Shown: positions 53,301 through 61,314 of the stretch, in pieces
Layout: every line of letters starts with the position of its first letter
Position numbering within the stretch: the stretch's first letter is position 1
Assembly (NCBI GenBank): GCA_020054095.1
Contig: JAGVMA010000031.1
Coordinates: forward strand, 1-64,000
Source: Bacteroidia bacterium
GTDB lineage: Bacteria > Bacteroidota > Bacteroidia > JADZBD01
Direction: 5' to 3'
DNA length: 64,000 nt
Translations under genes and position numbers: made by a program
The notes under the pieces: generated by a model
The model's input: only the letters and a program-made list of their open reading frames with translations
Told to the model about the DNA's origin: nothing
Database searches by the model: none

Positions 53301-53696
53301 TTGGCATTGTGCACCATTGACTTAAGCACTAATAGTCTGGAATATGCAGGTGCATACCGTTCGTTGGTTATTGTGCGCAATGGCAAAATAATAAAAATTG
53401 ATAGTACTAAATTTCCGATAGGCGGAAAACAAATGGATACCGAACGCAATTTCACAAATAATAATGTGCAATTAAGCAAAGGCGATACTGTTTATATGTT
53501 TTCGGATGGCTATGCCGATCAATTTGGCGGTGAAAAAGGCAAGAAGTTTATGGTTAAGCGGATGGATCAGTTGCTACTCGAAATACAAACAAAAACAATG
53601 GACGAGCAAGGCGCAATATTGGATAAAACCATTGAAACCTGGAAAGGCAACCACCAGCAAGTGGACGATATATTGGTTATAGGTATCCGTTTTTAG
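50364..53696 (+). CDS. Propeller sensor with PP2C/SpoIIE phosphatase output (SiaA-like role)
   Basis: 1110 residues from the ATG at 50364. A signal peptide (LITFSFISFLAGYAQ) leads to a periplasmic two-component-type propeller: about fourteen blades with motifs such as SVYAIIKDSKGFMWFGTQDG and IWVGTNGGGIDIL. A Y_Y_Y-like sandwich (about 735-805) has FSFEFVSLDYVFPEKN. One transmembrane helix lies near 812-832, a coiled coil at 835-870 (KEKKVLEQKVAERTEEL), and a SpoIIE-type PP2C domain at 890-1110: SGDFYWYG, VDCTGHGVPGAFMS, DGMDLAL, FSDGYADQFGG and QVDDILVIGI. All metal-binding aspartates look intact. This fold usually ends in a histidine kinase; here the output is a phosphatase. It is likely to act on the SiaC-type protein encoded downstream. 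Confidence 0.93.
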   Translation: MKRLKQKLLITFSFISFLAGYAQQAEIKFQQILSKHGLSQSSVYAIIKDSKGFMWFGTQDGLNKYNGYQMEVYKHIPDDSTSLSDNYIQSLIEDNSGNIWVGTNGGGIDILNPQTLAITHLVAGDKSLSNNNINTLFKDKDGNIWAGTLRGLNHIDAKTKKITRFNVQVDSICNMDEINIRAIKQTDDGELCIGTHGYGLVRYKSNKFLRIDIKSLNNSVENVAAKSNTIRVIYFDKQNNLWLGSDGGGLILFDTKTNTIKSNIYNTGADVKGEISGNRIYSITEDDAGNLWCATWGNGISILDKKTKQFNILKYNATLQTSIRSNIVLNVYKDNLGNIWAGTYDAGVCPYFPAASKFQHFIPANFFNFGFLNNSITSIIEDNEGVIWFSSVSSGITSCNIHTGEIANYQDIIYRGTTTAMAIYQDVDSIIWVGAYGSGLSNFNKRTGDIQYFVDDGASRYTPDNSPIKNGTILCITGDKKGRIWIATLGAGVYVYDKKTKNFTNYTTKNGLTSDYIFTLKVDKNDNVWVGTQNGGASYMDGNTGKVLKTYQQARKDATGYNFLSSNKVNHFYIDRDENIWIATSIGLNKIDAKTGKLKYYYEKDGLPNDYVYCVLPDNDGNLWMTTNKGVAKLNPNLENIDGSAFRNYDKNDGLQDDEFSQGAFYVNPTNGTIFIGGLNGFNTFNSSTISNNKNIPPIYITAFKRFGKDVPLDTNIISKKFIELSYKDNFFSFEFVSLDYVFPEKNKFMYKMEGLDADWSAPGTSRIASYTNLSGGDYVFRVKGCNNDGTWNEEGVAIHIRVIPPFWKTNAFYIICALLIAGSVFGYTRWRTASIEKEKKVLEQKVAERTEELAEKNRDITSSIQYAERIQLAILPPVSEIKQNLKQCFVLYKPKDIVSGDFYWYGQKNGKEIIAAVDCTGHGVPGAFMSMIGSNLLSAIIMEKGITKPSEILNLLHNGVQSALKQGSNEIETSDGMDLALCTIDLSTNSLEYAGAYRSLVIVRNGKIIKIDSTKFPIGGKQMDTERNFTNNNVQLSKGDTVYMFSDGYADQFGGEKGKKFMVKRMDQLLLEIQTKTMDEQGAILDKTIETWKGNHQQVDDILVIGIRF

Positions 53697-53783
53697 AAAT
53701 TTTTGTAATTAAACCTTTTAATTACCTTTACCGTCATAAAGGCAACCCCACTAATTTTTATAAGTCTTTAAAACAAAACACCT

Positions 53784-54620
53784 ATGATGAACAAAAAAAT
53801 AGCACTCACTTGTTTAACAATAGCTGCGGCAGCCGTTGTTACAATTATATCGTGTAAAAAAGAAGAAGTAGATACCGAAACGGTATCCGCTACCGATAAC
53901 TCACTCTGCGAAGGTGAGTTTTTACGCATACTTCCGGCAACCAATGGCGTTGCTGTGGATGAGCCCGGAGTAATTGACAATCGCTGGGCCGGAAACAATA
54001 ATATTTTCAATGCTTGCCCACACGATTCAATTGACCCTGCCGACACATTAAATGGCTTTCCGGTAACACTTTATTTAGATTACGGAACAACCGGCTGCGT
54101 GGGCGATGATGGCAAAACCCGGAAAGGAATGATACGTGCAGTATTTGATTCTGCATGGAACTCACCAAACGCTCGTGCTACTTTCTATTTAGAAAACTAC
54201 TATGTAAATGGCGTTCGCTTTGAAGGCACTGTACAAGTGCAAAAAAATGGCAATACTATAACACAAACTATTACCGATGGCAAATGCAGCAAAACTTCGG
54301 GCAATCCATGGGAAATTCTTTGGAACTGCACACGCACGGTTCGTCAAGTATCAGGCGCTAACTCGGCAACCGACCCTACGGATGATGAATTTGAATTTAC
54401 GGGAACAGCCAATGGCACTAATCGCGAAGGAAAAACTTTTGACGTAAATATCACATCGCCAATGGTAAAAACCGCACAATGCCGTTACATTACCAAAGGC
54501 ACTATGGAATTAACACCCGAAGGCCGCGAAACACGCACTGTAAACTTTGGTGATGGCACTTGCGATGACAAAGCCACGCTCACAATTAAAGGCAACACAT
54601 TTCAATTCACATTACAATAA
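53784..54620 (+). CDS. Lipoprotein between sensor phosphatase and Sia genes
   Basis: 278 residues, or 277 from a second ATG at 53787. Lipobox TIISC at about 20-24, followed by KKEEVDTETVSATDNS. The mature part is beta-rich with alternating YYVNGVRFEGTVQVQKNG, TITQTITDGK, FTGTANGTNREGKTF and ends in FGDGTCDDKATLTIKGN. Six or so cysteines are spread through it. I recognise no family. Its placement between the sensor phosphatase and siaB-like genes may be accidental, since terminators lie on the downstream side. Confidence 0.75.
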   Translation: MMNKKIALTCLTIAAAAVVTIISCKKEEVDTETVSATDNSLCEGEFLRILPATNGVAVDEPGVIDNRWAGNNNIFNACPHDSIDPADTLNGFPVTLYLDYGTTGCVGDDGKTRKGMIRAVFDSAWNSPNARATFYLENYYVNGVRFEGTVQVQKNGNTITQTITDGKCSKTSGNPWEILWNCTRTVRQVSGANSATDPTDDEFEFTGTANGTNREGKTFDVNITSPMVKTAQCRYITKGTMELTPEGRETRTVNFGDGTCDDKATLTIKGNTFQFTLQ

Positions 54621-54641
54621 TAATAGCTCATTTACCTATGA

Positions 54642-54671
54642 AAAGCCCTGCCATAAAGTCGGGGCTTTTTT
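54642..54671 (+). terminator. Terminator after the lipoprotein gene
   Basis: AAGCCC / GGGCTT hairpin followed by a T-run. Confidence 0.75.
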
Positions 54672-54749
54672 TATTAACTATTTGTGTATTTAATTGAATT
54701 AATGTATGTTTGGATGCTTAAAAAAAGACAGTAGTTCAGATAAAAATTA

Positions 54750-54757
54750 TATTTTTG
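54750..54757 (+). promoter_or_regulatory. -7 box for the siaB-like gene
   Basis: TATTTTTG, 16 bases before the ATG at 54774. It gives the siaB-siaC pair its own promoter. Confidence 0.5.
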
Positions 54758-54773
54758 CCGTAACGCAAAGTTT

Positions 54774-55319
54774 ATGTTAGATATTTACGATTTTTATGAT
54801 AAGATGGAGCGCAACAACATTATGTTGTCATTCAAAGGTGATATAACGTCCGAGTTGCTCACTTCAATCTTACAAATAATGGAATCGAAGCTTGATAACT
54901 TACAGGAAGAACCTAAGATTAAGAAAAAGGTTTACAATGTATTGGTTGAATGTTTGCAAAACCTTTATCACCACATGGACGAAGTAGATTGGGTTGGCCC
55001 GAATGACAAAGCGAGAGCAGCCATTTTTATGATAGGCAGAGTAGATAATGCTTACAATATTATTACAGGTAACTACATAAAAGGCGACAATGTTAATGGC
55101 TTAAAAAGCAGATTAGACGAAATAAACAAATTAGATAAAGAACAATTAAAAGAATATTACAAGCAAGTATTAAACAACGGAGAAATGTCGCAAAAAGGTG
55201 GTGGCGGATTAGGGATGATAGACATAGCTCGCAAATCAGGTCAGAAATTAAATTATAGTTTTTTACCTGTTGATGATAAATACCAATTCTTTAGTTTAAA
55301 TATTAAAATTGCCCAATAA
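54774..55319 (+). CDS. siaB: SiaB-family protein kinase
   Basis: 181 residues, the usual length. It has a degenerate histidine-kinase-like ATPase fold: the N-box lies in NVLVECLQNLYHHMDE (Glu59, Asn63) and the glycine loop is KGGGGLGMIDIARKSG (142-155). In Pseudomonas aeruginosa SiaB phosphorylates SiaC on a threonine, and the PP2C phosphatase SiaA reverses this. The next gene encodes a SiaC-type protein 18 bases on. A matching membrane phosphatase lies upstream at 50364. No SiaD-type diguanylate cyclase is in the window, so the downstream target is not known. Confidence 0.92.
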   Translation: MLDIYDFYDKMERNNIMLSFKGDITSELLTSILQIMESKLDNLQEEPKIKKKVYNVLVECLQNLYHHMDEVDWVGPNDKARAAIFMIGRVDNAYNIITGNYIKGDNVNGLKSRLDEINKLDKEQLKEYYKQVLNNGEMSQKGGGGLGMIDIARKSGQKLNYSFLPVDDKYQFFSLNIKIAQ

Positions 55320-55337
55320 ATAAAAATAAAAAACAGT

Positions 55338-55718
55338 ATGGAAAAACTTACCATTGAAGGAACACCCAAAACGCCAACCATTAACTTTGATAATGCATCA
55401 GGCACTTTATTGATTAAAGGAAGATCAATTCCTGAAAACTCAATTGAGTTTTACAAACCTCTTGTAGAAGCGCTTGAAAAATACGCTTCAAAACCATTAG
55501 GTGCTACTAATGTAAATATTCAATTAGAATATTTTAACACTAGCTCATCAAAATGCATTTTAGATGTTTTCAAAAAATTAGAAGGCATCCACAAAGGCGG
55601 AAGCGCTACTACCATTAACTGGTATTACGAGCAAGATGACGAAGATATGTTAGAGGCAGGCGAAGATTATCAAGCAATCATCAGTGTGCCGTTCAAAATG
55701 ATAGAAATCGAAGAGTAA
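55338..55718 (+). CDS. siaC: SiaC-family regulatory phosphoprotein
   Basis: 126 residues (former DUF1987). It starts IEGTPKTPTINFDNASGTLL and has QLEYFNTSSSKCILDVF; the threonine of FNTSS is residue 68, the same position as the phosphorylated Thr68 of P. aeruginosa SiaC. It ends YQAIISVPFKMIEIEE. In the known system unphosphorylated SiaC binds and activates the diguanylate cyclase SiaD, leading to aggregation. Here the kinase gene is directly upstream, and a terminator directly downstream, so the partner protein must be encoded elsewhere. Confidence 0.93.
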   Translation: MEKLTIEGTPKTPTINFDNASGTLLIKGRSIPENSIEFYKPLVEALEKYASKPLGATNVNIQLEYFNTSSSKCILDVFKKLEGIHKGGSATTINWYYEQDDEDMLEAGEDYQAIISVPFKMIEIEE

Positions 55719-55740
55719 TACTCTTTGTGTAAAATATAAC

Positions 55741-55783
55741 AGGCGAAAGAACCCAATGTTCGGGATTCTTTCGCCTTTTTTTT
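55741..55783 (+). terminator. Terminator after siaC
   Basis: AGGCGAAAGAA / TTCTTTCGCCT perfect 11-base stem, extended by CCC/GGG, then eight or more T's. Confidence 0.9.
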
Positions 55784-55803
55784 AGCTGTAAAATTTAAGT
55801 TAA

Positions 55804-56751
55804 ATGGATACAATACTTAAGTCGGAAAACATAGTAAAGAAGTACCACAATCATCTTGCTTTAAACGATGTTTCTATAAGAGTTCCCACCCAATGCATTT
55901 ACGGATTACTTGGCCCCAATGGAGCCGGAAAAACATCGCTCATTCGTATCATAAACCAAATTACTGCTCCTGATGCCGGCAAAATTATATTTAACGGAAA
56001 AGAAATAACACCTGCCGATACCGATAAAATTGGTTATTTGCCAGAGGAAAAAGGATTGTACAAAAAGATGAGAGTAGGGGAGTTGTCGCTTTATTTAGCG
56101 CAACTGAAAGGTTTAAGCAAAGCAGAAGCGATGAAACGCTTAAAAAATTGGTTCGAGAAGTTTGAGATGACTAGTTGGTGGAATAAAAAAGTGGAAGAGC
56201 TATCAAAAGGCATGCAACAGAAAGTGCAGTTTGTAGTAACTGTTTTGCACGAACCACCGTTGCTAATTTTAGATGAACCATTTAGCGGCTTCGATCCCAT
56301 TAATGCCAATTTAATCAAAGAAGAAATATTTCGCTTGAAGGCGCAGGGAACTACCATTGTACTCTCTACTCACAACATGAGTTCGGTTGAAGAACTTTGC
56401 GACCAAATTGCGCTCATTAATAATTCTAAAAAAATAATGGAAGGTGCTGTGCGCGATATTAGAAAAACCTACAGAACCAATGTGTATGAGATAGCGTTTA
56501 GCGGCAGCGCAATAGCTTTTGCTAATGCCCTATGGACTAATTTTGAAATTATAACCAAGAACGATGAGGAAGGCGTAAATAAAGTGCGTGTAAAATTGCT
56601 GAACAATAAAACAGTTAATGATTTGCTCCAAGCAATAATTCCAGCAGTTAATGTGCTTGCTTTAAACGAAGTGGTGCCGAGCATGAACGATATTTTTATC
56701 TCTAAAGTAAAAGAAACCGAACTTACACTATCATCAAACCTTACGGAATAA
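55804..56751 (+). CDS. ABC transporter ATP-binding protein (NatA-like)
   Basis: 315 residues. Walker A GLLGPNGAGKTSLIRI (about 35-50), Q-loop region with GYLPEEKGLYKKMRVGE, signature LSKGMQQKVQF and Walker B LLILDEPFSGFDPINA, H-loop STHNMSSVEE. The last about 90 residues form a DUF4162-type extension. The Leu-Ser-Lys-Gly signature and the long C-terminus are typical of the NatA/CcmA-like ATPases that pair with a two-part permease. The partner permease is 89 bases downstream. The export substrate is not known. Confidence 0.94.
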   Translation: MDTILKSENIVKKYHNHLALNDVSIRVPTQCIYGLLGPNGAGKTSLIRIINQITAPDAGKIIFNGKEITPADTDKIGYLPEEKGLYKKMRVGELSLYLAQLKGLSKAEAMKRLKNWFEKFEMTSWWNKKVEELSKGMQQKVQFVVTVLHEPPLLILDEPFSGFDPINANLIKEEIFRLKAQGTTIVLSTHNMSSVEELCDQIALINNSKKIMEGAVRDIRKTYRTNVYEIAFSGSAIAFANALWTNFEIITKNDEEGVNKVRVKLLNNKTVNDLLQAIIPAVNVLALNEVVPSMNDIFISKVKETELTLSSNLTE

Positions 56752-56840
56752 CAGCAGATGAAATAGCCATATACCATAGATGTACAACCCGGAAATGAAT
56801 ACATGGCGTATTCCATGTGATCTCTAAAAATAATATACAC

Positions 56841-58190
56841 ATGAATAAAATATTTTTAATAATTCGAAGAGAGTATTGGGAGCGAGTGCGCAAACCAAGT
56901 TTTATTGTGATGACGCTATTAGGCCCTATTTTAATGGCAGCGGTTTTCGTTGTTCCTGTGTGGATTGCCATGCAAGATAAGTCTAAGCACATAGTTTTAG
57001 TAGTTGACGAATCCGGAATAACCGATTTTAAAAAAATGGCAGCTTATAACCAAATTGAAAAATACGATTATGTGAATATGAGCGAACCCGAAGCGCTGAC
57101 ACAATTTCCAAAATCGGATTACACGATAATGCTGTGGATACCTAAAAACATTGTTTCTAAAGGGCAAATAAACTTGTACTATAAAAAATCAGCAGGACTA
57201 ATTTTAGAAGAGCGACTGCGAACAAATGTGGAGCAATTGTTCTATCAAAAATCGCTTGAGGATAATAATATTGATTTGAAAAAAATAGAATCGTTTAAGC
57301 CGCGCTATAAATTAGTTACGCAAAAGCTTGACGAGAAAACCGGCAAAGCTGTAAAAACAAGCACGCAAGTGAGCACTGCCATTGGGTTGGGTGGAGCAAT
57401 TATTATGTACATGTTTATTTTTCTTTACGGTGCACAAGTTATGCGCGGAGTAATGGAAGAAAAAACGAGTAGGATAGTAGAGGTAATTGTGTCATCGGTA
57501 AAACCATTTCAATTAATGATGGGAAAAATTGTGGGAGTAGCAATGGTGGGATTAACGCAATTTGTTTTATGGATTATTTTAACAGCAGTTTTTGTAAGCA
57601 TTGCGCAAGCAACCGTTTTTAAAGGAATGGACAATATTCCGGTGCAAAACAATCCAATGCAAATGATGCACCAAGGTGCAAATGTTACACAGATGAATAA
57701 CGAAGCAGCACAGCTTCAAAAACAGATGTCAAACCTTCCGGAGATATATAATGATATAATGAACAGAAATTATTTTTTGATAATTGGCACATTTGTTTTT
57801 TACTTTTTGGGTGGCTATTTATTATATAGTGCATTGTTTGCAGCCATTGGCTCAGCAGTTGATAGCGAAGCTGACACCCAACAATTTATGTTTCCGGTAA
57901 CGATACCCATCATACTTAGTTTTGTAGTCGCCACTTCAGTTATCGAAGATCCGGAAGGACCATTGGCATTTTGGTTTTCAATAATTCCGTTTACATCGCC
58001 TGTAGTGATGATGGTAAGAGTTCCATTTGTTAACCCCGGTTGGGAATTAGCACTATCTATGATAATGTTAGTGTTAGGTTTCATTTTTACTACATGGTTA
58101 GCTGCGCGCATTTACCGAGTAGGTATTTTAATGTATGGCAAAAAAGTAACATGGCGCGAATTAGGCAAATGGCTTTTTTATAAAAGGTAA
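56841..58190 (+). CDS. ABC-2 type transporter permease (NatB-like)
   Basis: 449 residues from the ATG at 56841, which begins NKIFLIIRREYWERVRKPSF, the usual start of this family; a GTG at 56817 is less likely. One helix follows at about 25-47, then a large extracellular loop, and four or five helices toward the C-terminus with MRGVMEEKTSRIVEVIVSSV between them. The loop includes a glutamine/methionine-rich part (NPMQMMHQGANVTQMNN). It forms a permease with the ATPase upstream. Sodium export (NatAB) is one known role of the family; others include antibiotic or lipid export. Confidence 0.92.
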   Translation: MNKIFLIIRREYWERVRKPSFIVMTLLGPILMAAVFVVPVWIAMQDKSKHIVLVVDESGITDFKKMAAYNQIEKYDYVNMSEPEALTQFPKSDYTIMLWIPKNIVSKGQINLYYKKSAGLILEERLRTNVEQLFYQKSLEDNNIDLKKIESFKPRYKLVTQKLDEKTGKAVKTSTQVSTAIGLGGAIIMYMFIFLYGAQVMRGVMEEKTSRIVEVIVSSVKPFQLMMGKIVGVAMVGLTQFVLWIILTAVFVSIAQATVFKGMDNIPVQNNPMQMMHQGANVTQMNNEAAQLQKQMSNLPEIYNDIMNRNYFLIIGTFVFYFLGGYLLYSALFAAIGSAVDSEADTQQFMFPVTIPIILSFVVATSVIEDPEGPLAFWFSIIPFTSPVVMMVRVPFVNPGWELALSMIMLVLGFIFTTWLAARIYRVGILMYGKKVTWRELGKWLFYKR

Positions 58191-58194
58191 TTTT

Positions 58195-59121
58195 ATGCGT
58201 CTTGCAGTAATTGATATTGGTACCAACACATTTAATTTATTGATAGTGGATGCGACTACTAAACCGCATAAGGTTTTACACGATTCAAAAATGGCCGTTA
58301 TGCTTGGCGAAGGCGGCATTACTGACAATGTTATAAAACCTGCCGCATTTAAACGGGGTATAAATACGCTGAAAGTTTTTGCAGTAGAATTAAAAAAATG
58401 GGAAGTGAAAAGCTACTCTGCAATTGCAACATCAGCAATAAGAAGCGCAACTAATGGCGCAGAATTTTGCAGCACATCATTAAGAGAAGCTGGCATAGAA
58501 ATACTCACGATCACCGGTGAAAGAGAAGCAGAGTTAATTTACAACGGGGTAAAAGCTGCAATGAATATAGGGCTGGAGCCTGTTTTGATTTTAGATATAG
58601 GTGGTGGTAGCAATGAATTTATCATCGCAAACCAAAATGAAATTTTTTGGAAACGAAGTTTTAATATGGGAATTGCACGCTTACTCGAAAAGTTTTCACC
58701 AGGTAATCCTATTACAGAAAATCAAATTAAACAAGTAGAAAAATATTTTACACTTGAATTACAGCCTTTATTTGATGAATTAAAAAACTATACTATTCAA
58801 ACATTGGTAGGCTCTTCCGGCTCGTTCGATACGTTTGCCGATATGGTATCTCATCGGTTTTATGGTTACGATGTGCTAAAGAATAAAACCGAATTTACTT
58901 TTGATTTAAAGCACTATGGGCAAGTTCATCAATTTCTCGTAGTATCCACAAAAGAGCAACGTGCTGCCGATAAAGGGATTATTGCAATGCGCCTTGAAAT
59001 GATTGTATTGGCATCTATGCTTGTGAATTTTATTGTTAAAAATGCAAGTATCACAAAATTAAGAATGTCAACCTATGCTCTAAAAGAAGGTGCATTGCAA
59101 GGATTGATTTCTAAAGGTTAA
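58195..59121 (+). CDS. Ppx/GppA-family phosphatase
   Basis: 308 residues, the short form with only the two ASKHA-fold domains. N-terminal phosphate loop AVIDIGTNTFNLLIVD, ATSAIRSATNG, TGEREAELIYNGV near 105, and the second phosphate loop LILDIGGGSNEFI near 140. It lacks the HD domain of long exopolyphosphatases. It would hydrolyse polyphosphate or the pentaphosphate alarmone pppGpp; which one cannot be told from the sequence. The ATG lies 4 bases after the permease stop. Confidence 0.92.
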   Translation: MRLAVIDIGTNTFNLLIVDATTKPHKVLHDSKMAVMLGEGGITDNVIKPAAFKRGINTLKVFAVELKKWEVKSYSAIATSAIRSATNGAEFCSTSLREAGIEILTITGEREAELIYNGVKAAMNIGLEPVLILDIGGGSNEFIIANQNEIFWKRSFNMGIARLLEKFSPGNPITENQIKQVEKYFTLELQPLFDELKNYTIQTLVGSSGSFDTFADMVSHRFYGYDVLKNKTEFTFDLKHYGQVHQFLVVSTKEQRAADKGIIAMRLEMIVLASMLVNFIVKNASITKLRMSTYALKEGALQGLISKG

Positions 59122-59125
59122 TTTG

Positions 59126-59133
59126 TATTTTTG
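59126..59133 (+). promoter_or_regulatory. -7 box just before the deacetylase GTG
   Basis: TATTTTTG ends 4 bases before the proposed GTG start at 59138 and begins 4 bases after the ppx-like stop. Confidence 0.45.
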
Positions 59134-59137
59134 CTTG

Positions 59138-61234
59138 GTGTTTAAAGCAGTAAAAATATTTCTCCTCTGTTTTCTTTCCTTTTCTTTACAGGCGCAAACA
59201 GTTAATAATCGTACAATAGCAATACTTGATTTAACAGCTCGCAATACCGAAACAAATGATGCTGAGCTTTATTCAATAAAACATATTTTAAAAGTATCGG
59301 GTTTACCATTCGTGGTTACCCAAAATGTGGACAGCGCAAAACTTTTTGGACTTGTAATTGCTTCTTCCAAACTTGACGTAACAACTAATTTCACATCGGC
59401 CGAAAAGGACAGTATAGTTTCCTATGTAAATAATGGCGGTGTGTTTGTCGCTTCGCATGTTAAAGATTCTGTATTTAACAATTTGTTTGGCATAAGTGGA
59501 TACAGTTATTCAACACAGCGTTACGCTGTAAAATTTAATATGCTGCTTAACGATGGCTCTTTTCGTTGGCTTAACGACAGTATGGAACAAACAATTAGCT
59601 TGGGCGATACATCTTATTCCTCAGTTTTTGGAACAAGAAGTTACACAACAAGTGGGGCACTTTCACTTGCTTATTTTGATGATACTTCTGTAGCGGTTTC
59701 TAAAAATACTTATGGACAAGGCAAGGCGTATGCACTTGGTTTTTCATTTAAAAATTTAGTAGTTACTAACCAAACTAATAATGATTACGATGCACAGCGT
59801 CTTTATTCTAATGGTTTTGAACCAACATCAGATGCTGTTACGCTATTGATAAAAGCAATATGCACCTCAAACATTACACGAACAGTTTGGCTTCACACAA
59901 GTCCCTACAACAGTAGAAATACATTAATGGTAACGCACGATGTGGATGCAACAACCGCATTTGACACTATGCATTATTATGCCGATTATGAAAACAGCAT
60001 CGGCTTAAAAACTACTTATTTGATTACAACACACTATATAAACGATGGTGTACTATCAGATTTTTACAACATTTTTACAATTCCTAAAGTTCAGTATCTG
60101 CTAGATGAAGGGCATTTTTTGGGAAGCCACTCAGTTGGCCATTTTGTAGATTTTTGTGATGAAGCTGTCTTCCCAATAGGCACTTTGGGAAATACAGCCA
60201 TAAATTATTTGCCGTATAACGCAGGTAACAGCACACCAACAACAGGCGGCACTATTTTTGGCGAAACCGAAACCTCTAAACTTTTACTCGAAAATGATTT
60301 TGGAATTAACTGTAGAACATTCCGCGCTGGGTATTTATGTTTTCCGGATAAATTAGTGAACGCACTTGATACACTTGGTTACGAATACAACACCAATACT
60401 GCTGCGGGTGATGTACTCACCACTTTTCCTTACAGAAGTAAGAAAAATGCTAATACTGATGGCTTGCTTACAAATGTTTGGGAAATTCCTGTTACAATCT
60501 CCGATGTTTTTTACAATGACCCAATTAACACTTCTAACTACCCACAAAAAGTGGCAATATGGCTTGATGTTATTCAGCGTGAACAGCAGAATTATGCACC
60601 CGTTAATTTATTAATACACCCAACCCGTTATTATAAATTAACAGCACAACAAGATTTATTTAACAATCTGCCCTCGGGCGTTTTAGTAACTGACTTAGAA
60701 ACCTTTGCTGATTATTGGCGCAGCCGCGACACAGTAAAGTTTTCATCCTCTATTGAAAACAATATTTTAACTATTACTATTAACTCAAACTATTTGCCTT
60801 TGCATAATGGTATTAGCTTTATAGTAGATAGTGGTCAGACATTTACTCAAATTGTAGTGCAAGATGAAAATGCTAATCCTATTTCATTTATGCAATCTAA
60901 CTGGGAGCAAATTGATATTATTCTCCATTTTGGAAACTATCCTGTTTTGTCTAACAATTGGATTAAAGCACCTGATGATTTATTCACCAATTGCTTCCCA
61001 AATCCATTTACAGATAAAACCACAATTAAATTCCGGCTTGATTACGATGCATTGGTTACAATAAACGTACATAATGTTTTTGGCGATTTAATTCACACAT
61101 CGGGCAAAATGCAACTTAATGCTTATGATTACGAATATGAGTTCGATGCTTCTGAGCTTTCGGCCGGAACATATTTTTATACACTACACATCAATAATAA
61201 AAGCACAGCTCGCAAAATGATAATAATTAAATAA
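59138..61234 (+). CDS. Secreted NodB-like polysaccharide deacetylase with T9SS sorting domain
   Basis: About 698 residues from a GTG at 59138 (a TTG at 59123 or 59135 is possible; there is no ATG). The start FKAVKIFLLCFLSFSLQAQ is a signal peptide. The N-terminal third is an alpha/beta domain resembling GATase-like trimming domains. The middle has NodB-type motifs: MVTHDVDATTAFDTMHYY, GHFLGSHSVGHF (His pair), FRAGYLCFPDKL and LIHPTRYY. The C-terminal 80 residues are a type A T9SS sorting domain: NCFPNPFTDKTTIKFRL ... LSAGTYFYTLHINNKSTARK. It would be sent through T9SS to the surface or medium and may remove acetyl groups from a polysaccharide; a bacterial exopolysaccharide or peptidoglycan is the likely substrate. 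Confidence 0.9.
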   Translation: MFKAVKIFLLCFLSFSLQAQTVNNRTIAILDLTARNTETNDAELYSIKHILKVSGLPFVVTQNVDSAKLFGLVIASSKLDVTTNFTSAEKDSIVSYVNNGGVFVASHVKDSVFNNLFGISGYSYSTQRYAVKFNMLLNDGSFRWLNDSMEQTISLGDTSYSSVFGTRSYTTSGALSLAYFDDTSVAVSKNTYGQGKAYALGFSFKNLVVTNQTNNDYDAQRLYSNGFEPTSDAVTLLIKAICTSNITRTVWLHTSPYNSRNTLMVTHDVDATTAFDTMHYYADYENSIGLKTTYLITTHYINDGVLSDFYNIFTIPKVQYLLDEGHFLGSHSVGHFVDFCDEAVFPIGTLGNTAINYLPYNAGNSTPTTGGTIFGETETSKLLLENDFGINCRTFRAGYLCFPDKLVNALDTLGYEYNTNTAAGDVLTTFPYRSKKNANTDGLLTNVWEIPVTISDVFYNDPINTSNYPQKVAIWLDVIQREQQNYAPVNLLIHPTRYYKLTAQQDLFNNLPSGVLVTDLETFADYWRSRDTVKFSSSIENNILTITINSNYLPLHNGISFIVDSGQTFTQIVVQDENANPISFMQSNWEQIDIILHFGNYPVLSNNWIKAPDDLFTNCFPNPFTDKTTIKFRLDYDALVTINVHNVFGDLIHTSGKMQLNAYDYEYEFDASELSAGTYFYTLHINNKSTARKMIIIK

Positions 61235-61252
61235 CCGCACCAATTTTTAAAT

Positions 61253-61260
61253 TATATTTG
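61253..61260 (+). promoter_or_regulatory. -7 box for the TPR lipoprotein gene
   Basis: TATATTTG, 54 bases before the ATG at 61315. Confidence 0.45.
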
Positions 61261-61314
61261 TGTAGGTCATTTTTTCTAATCATAATCATCCCGTTTACAT
61301 CTAACTAATTTTTT

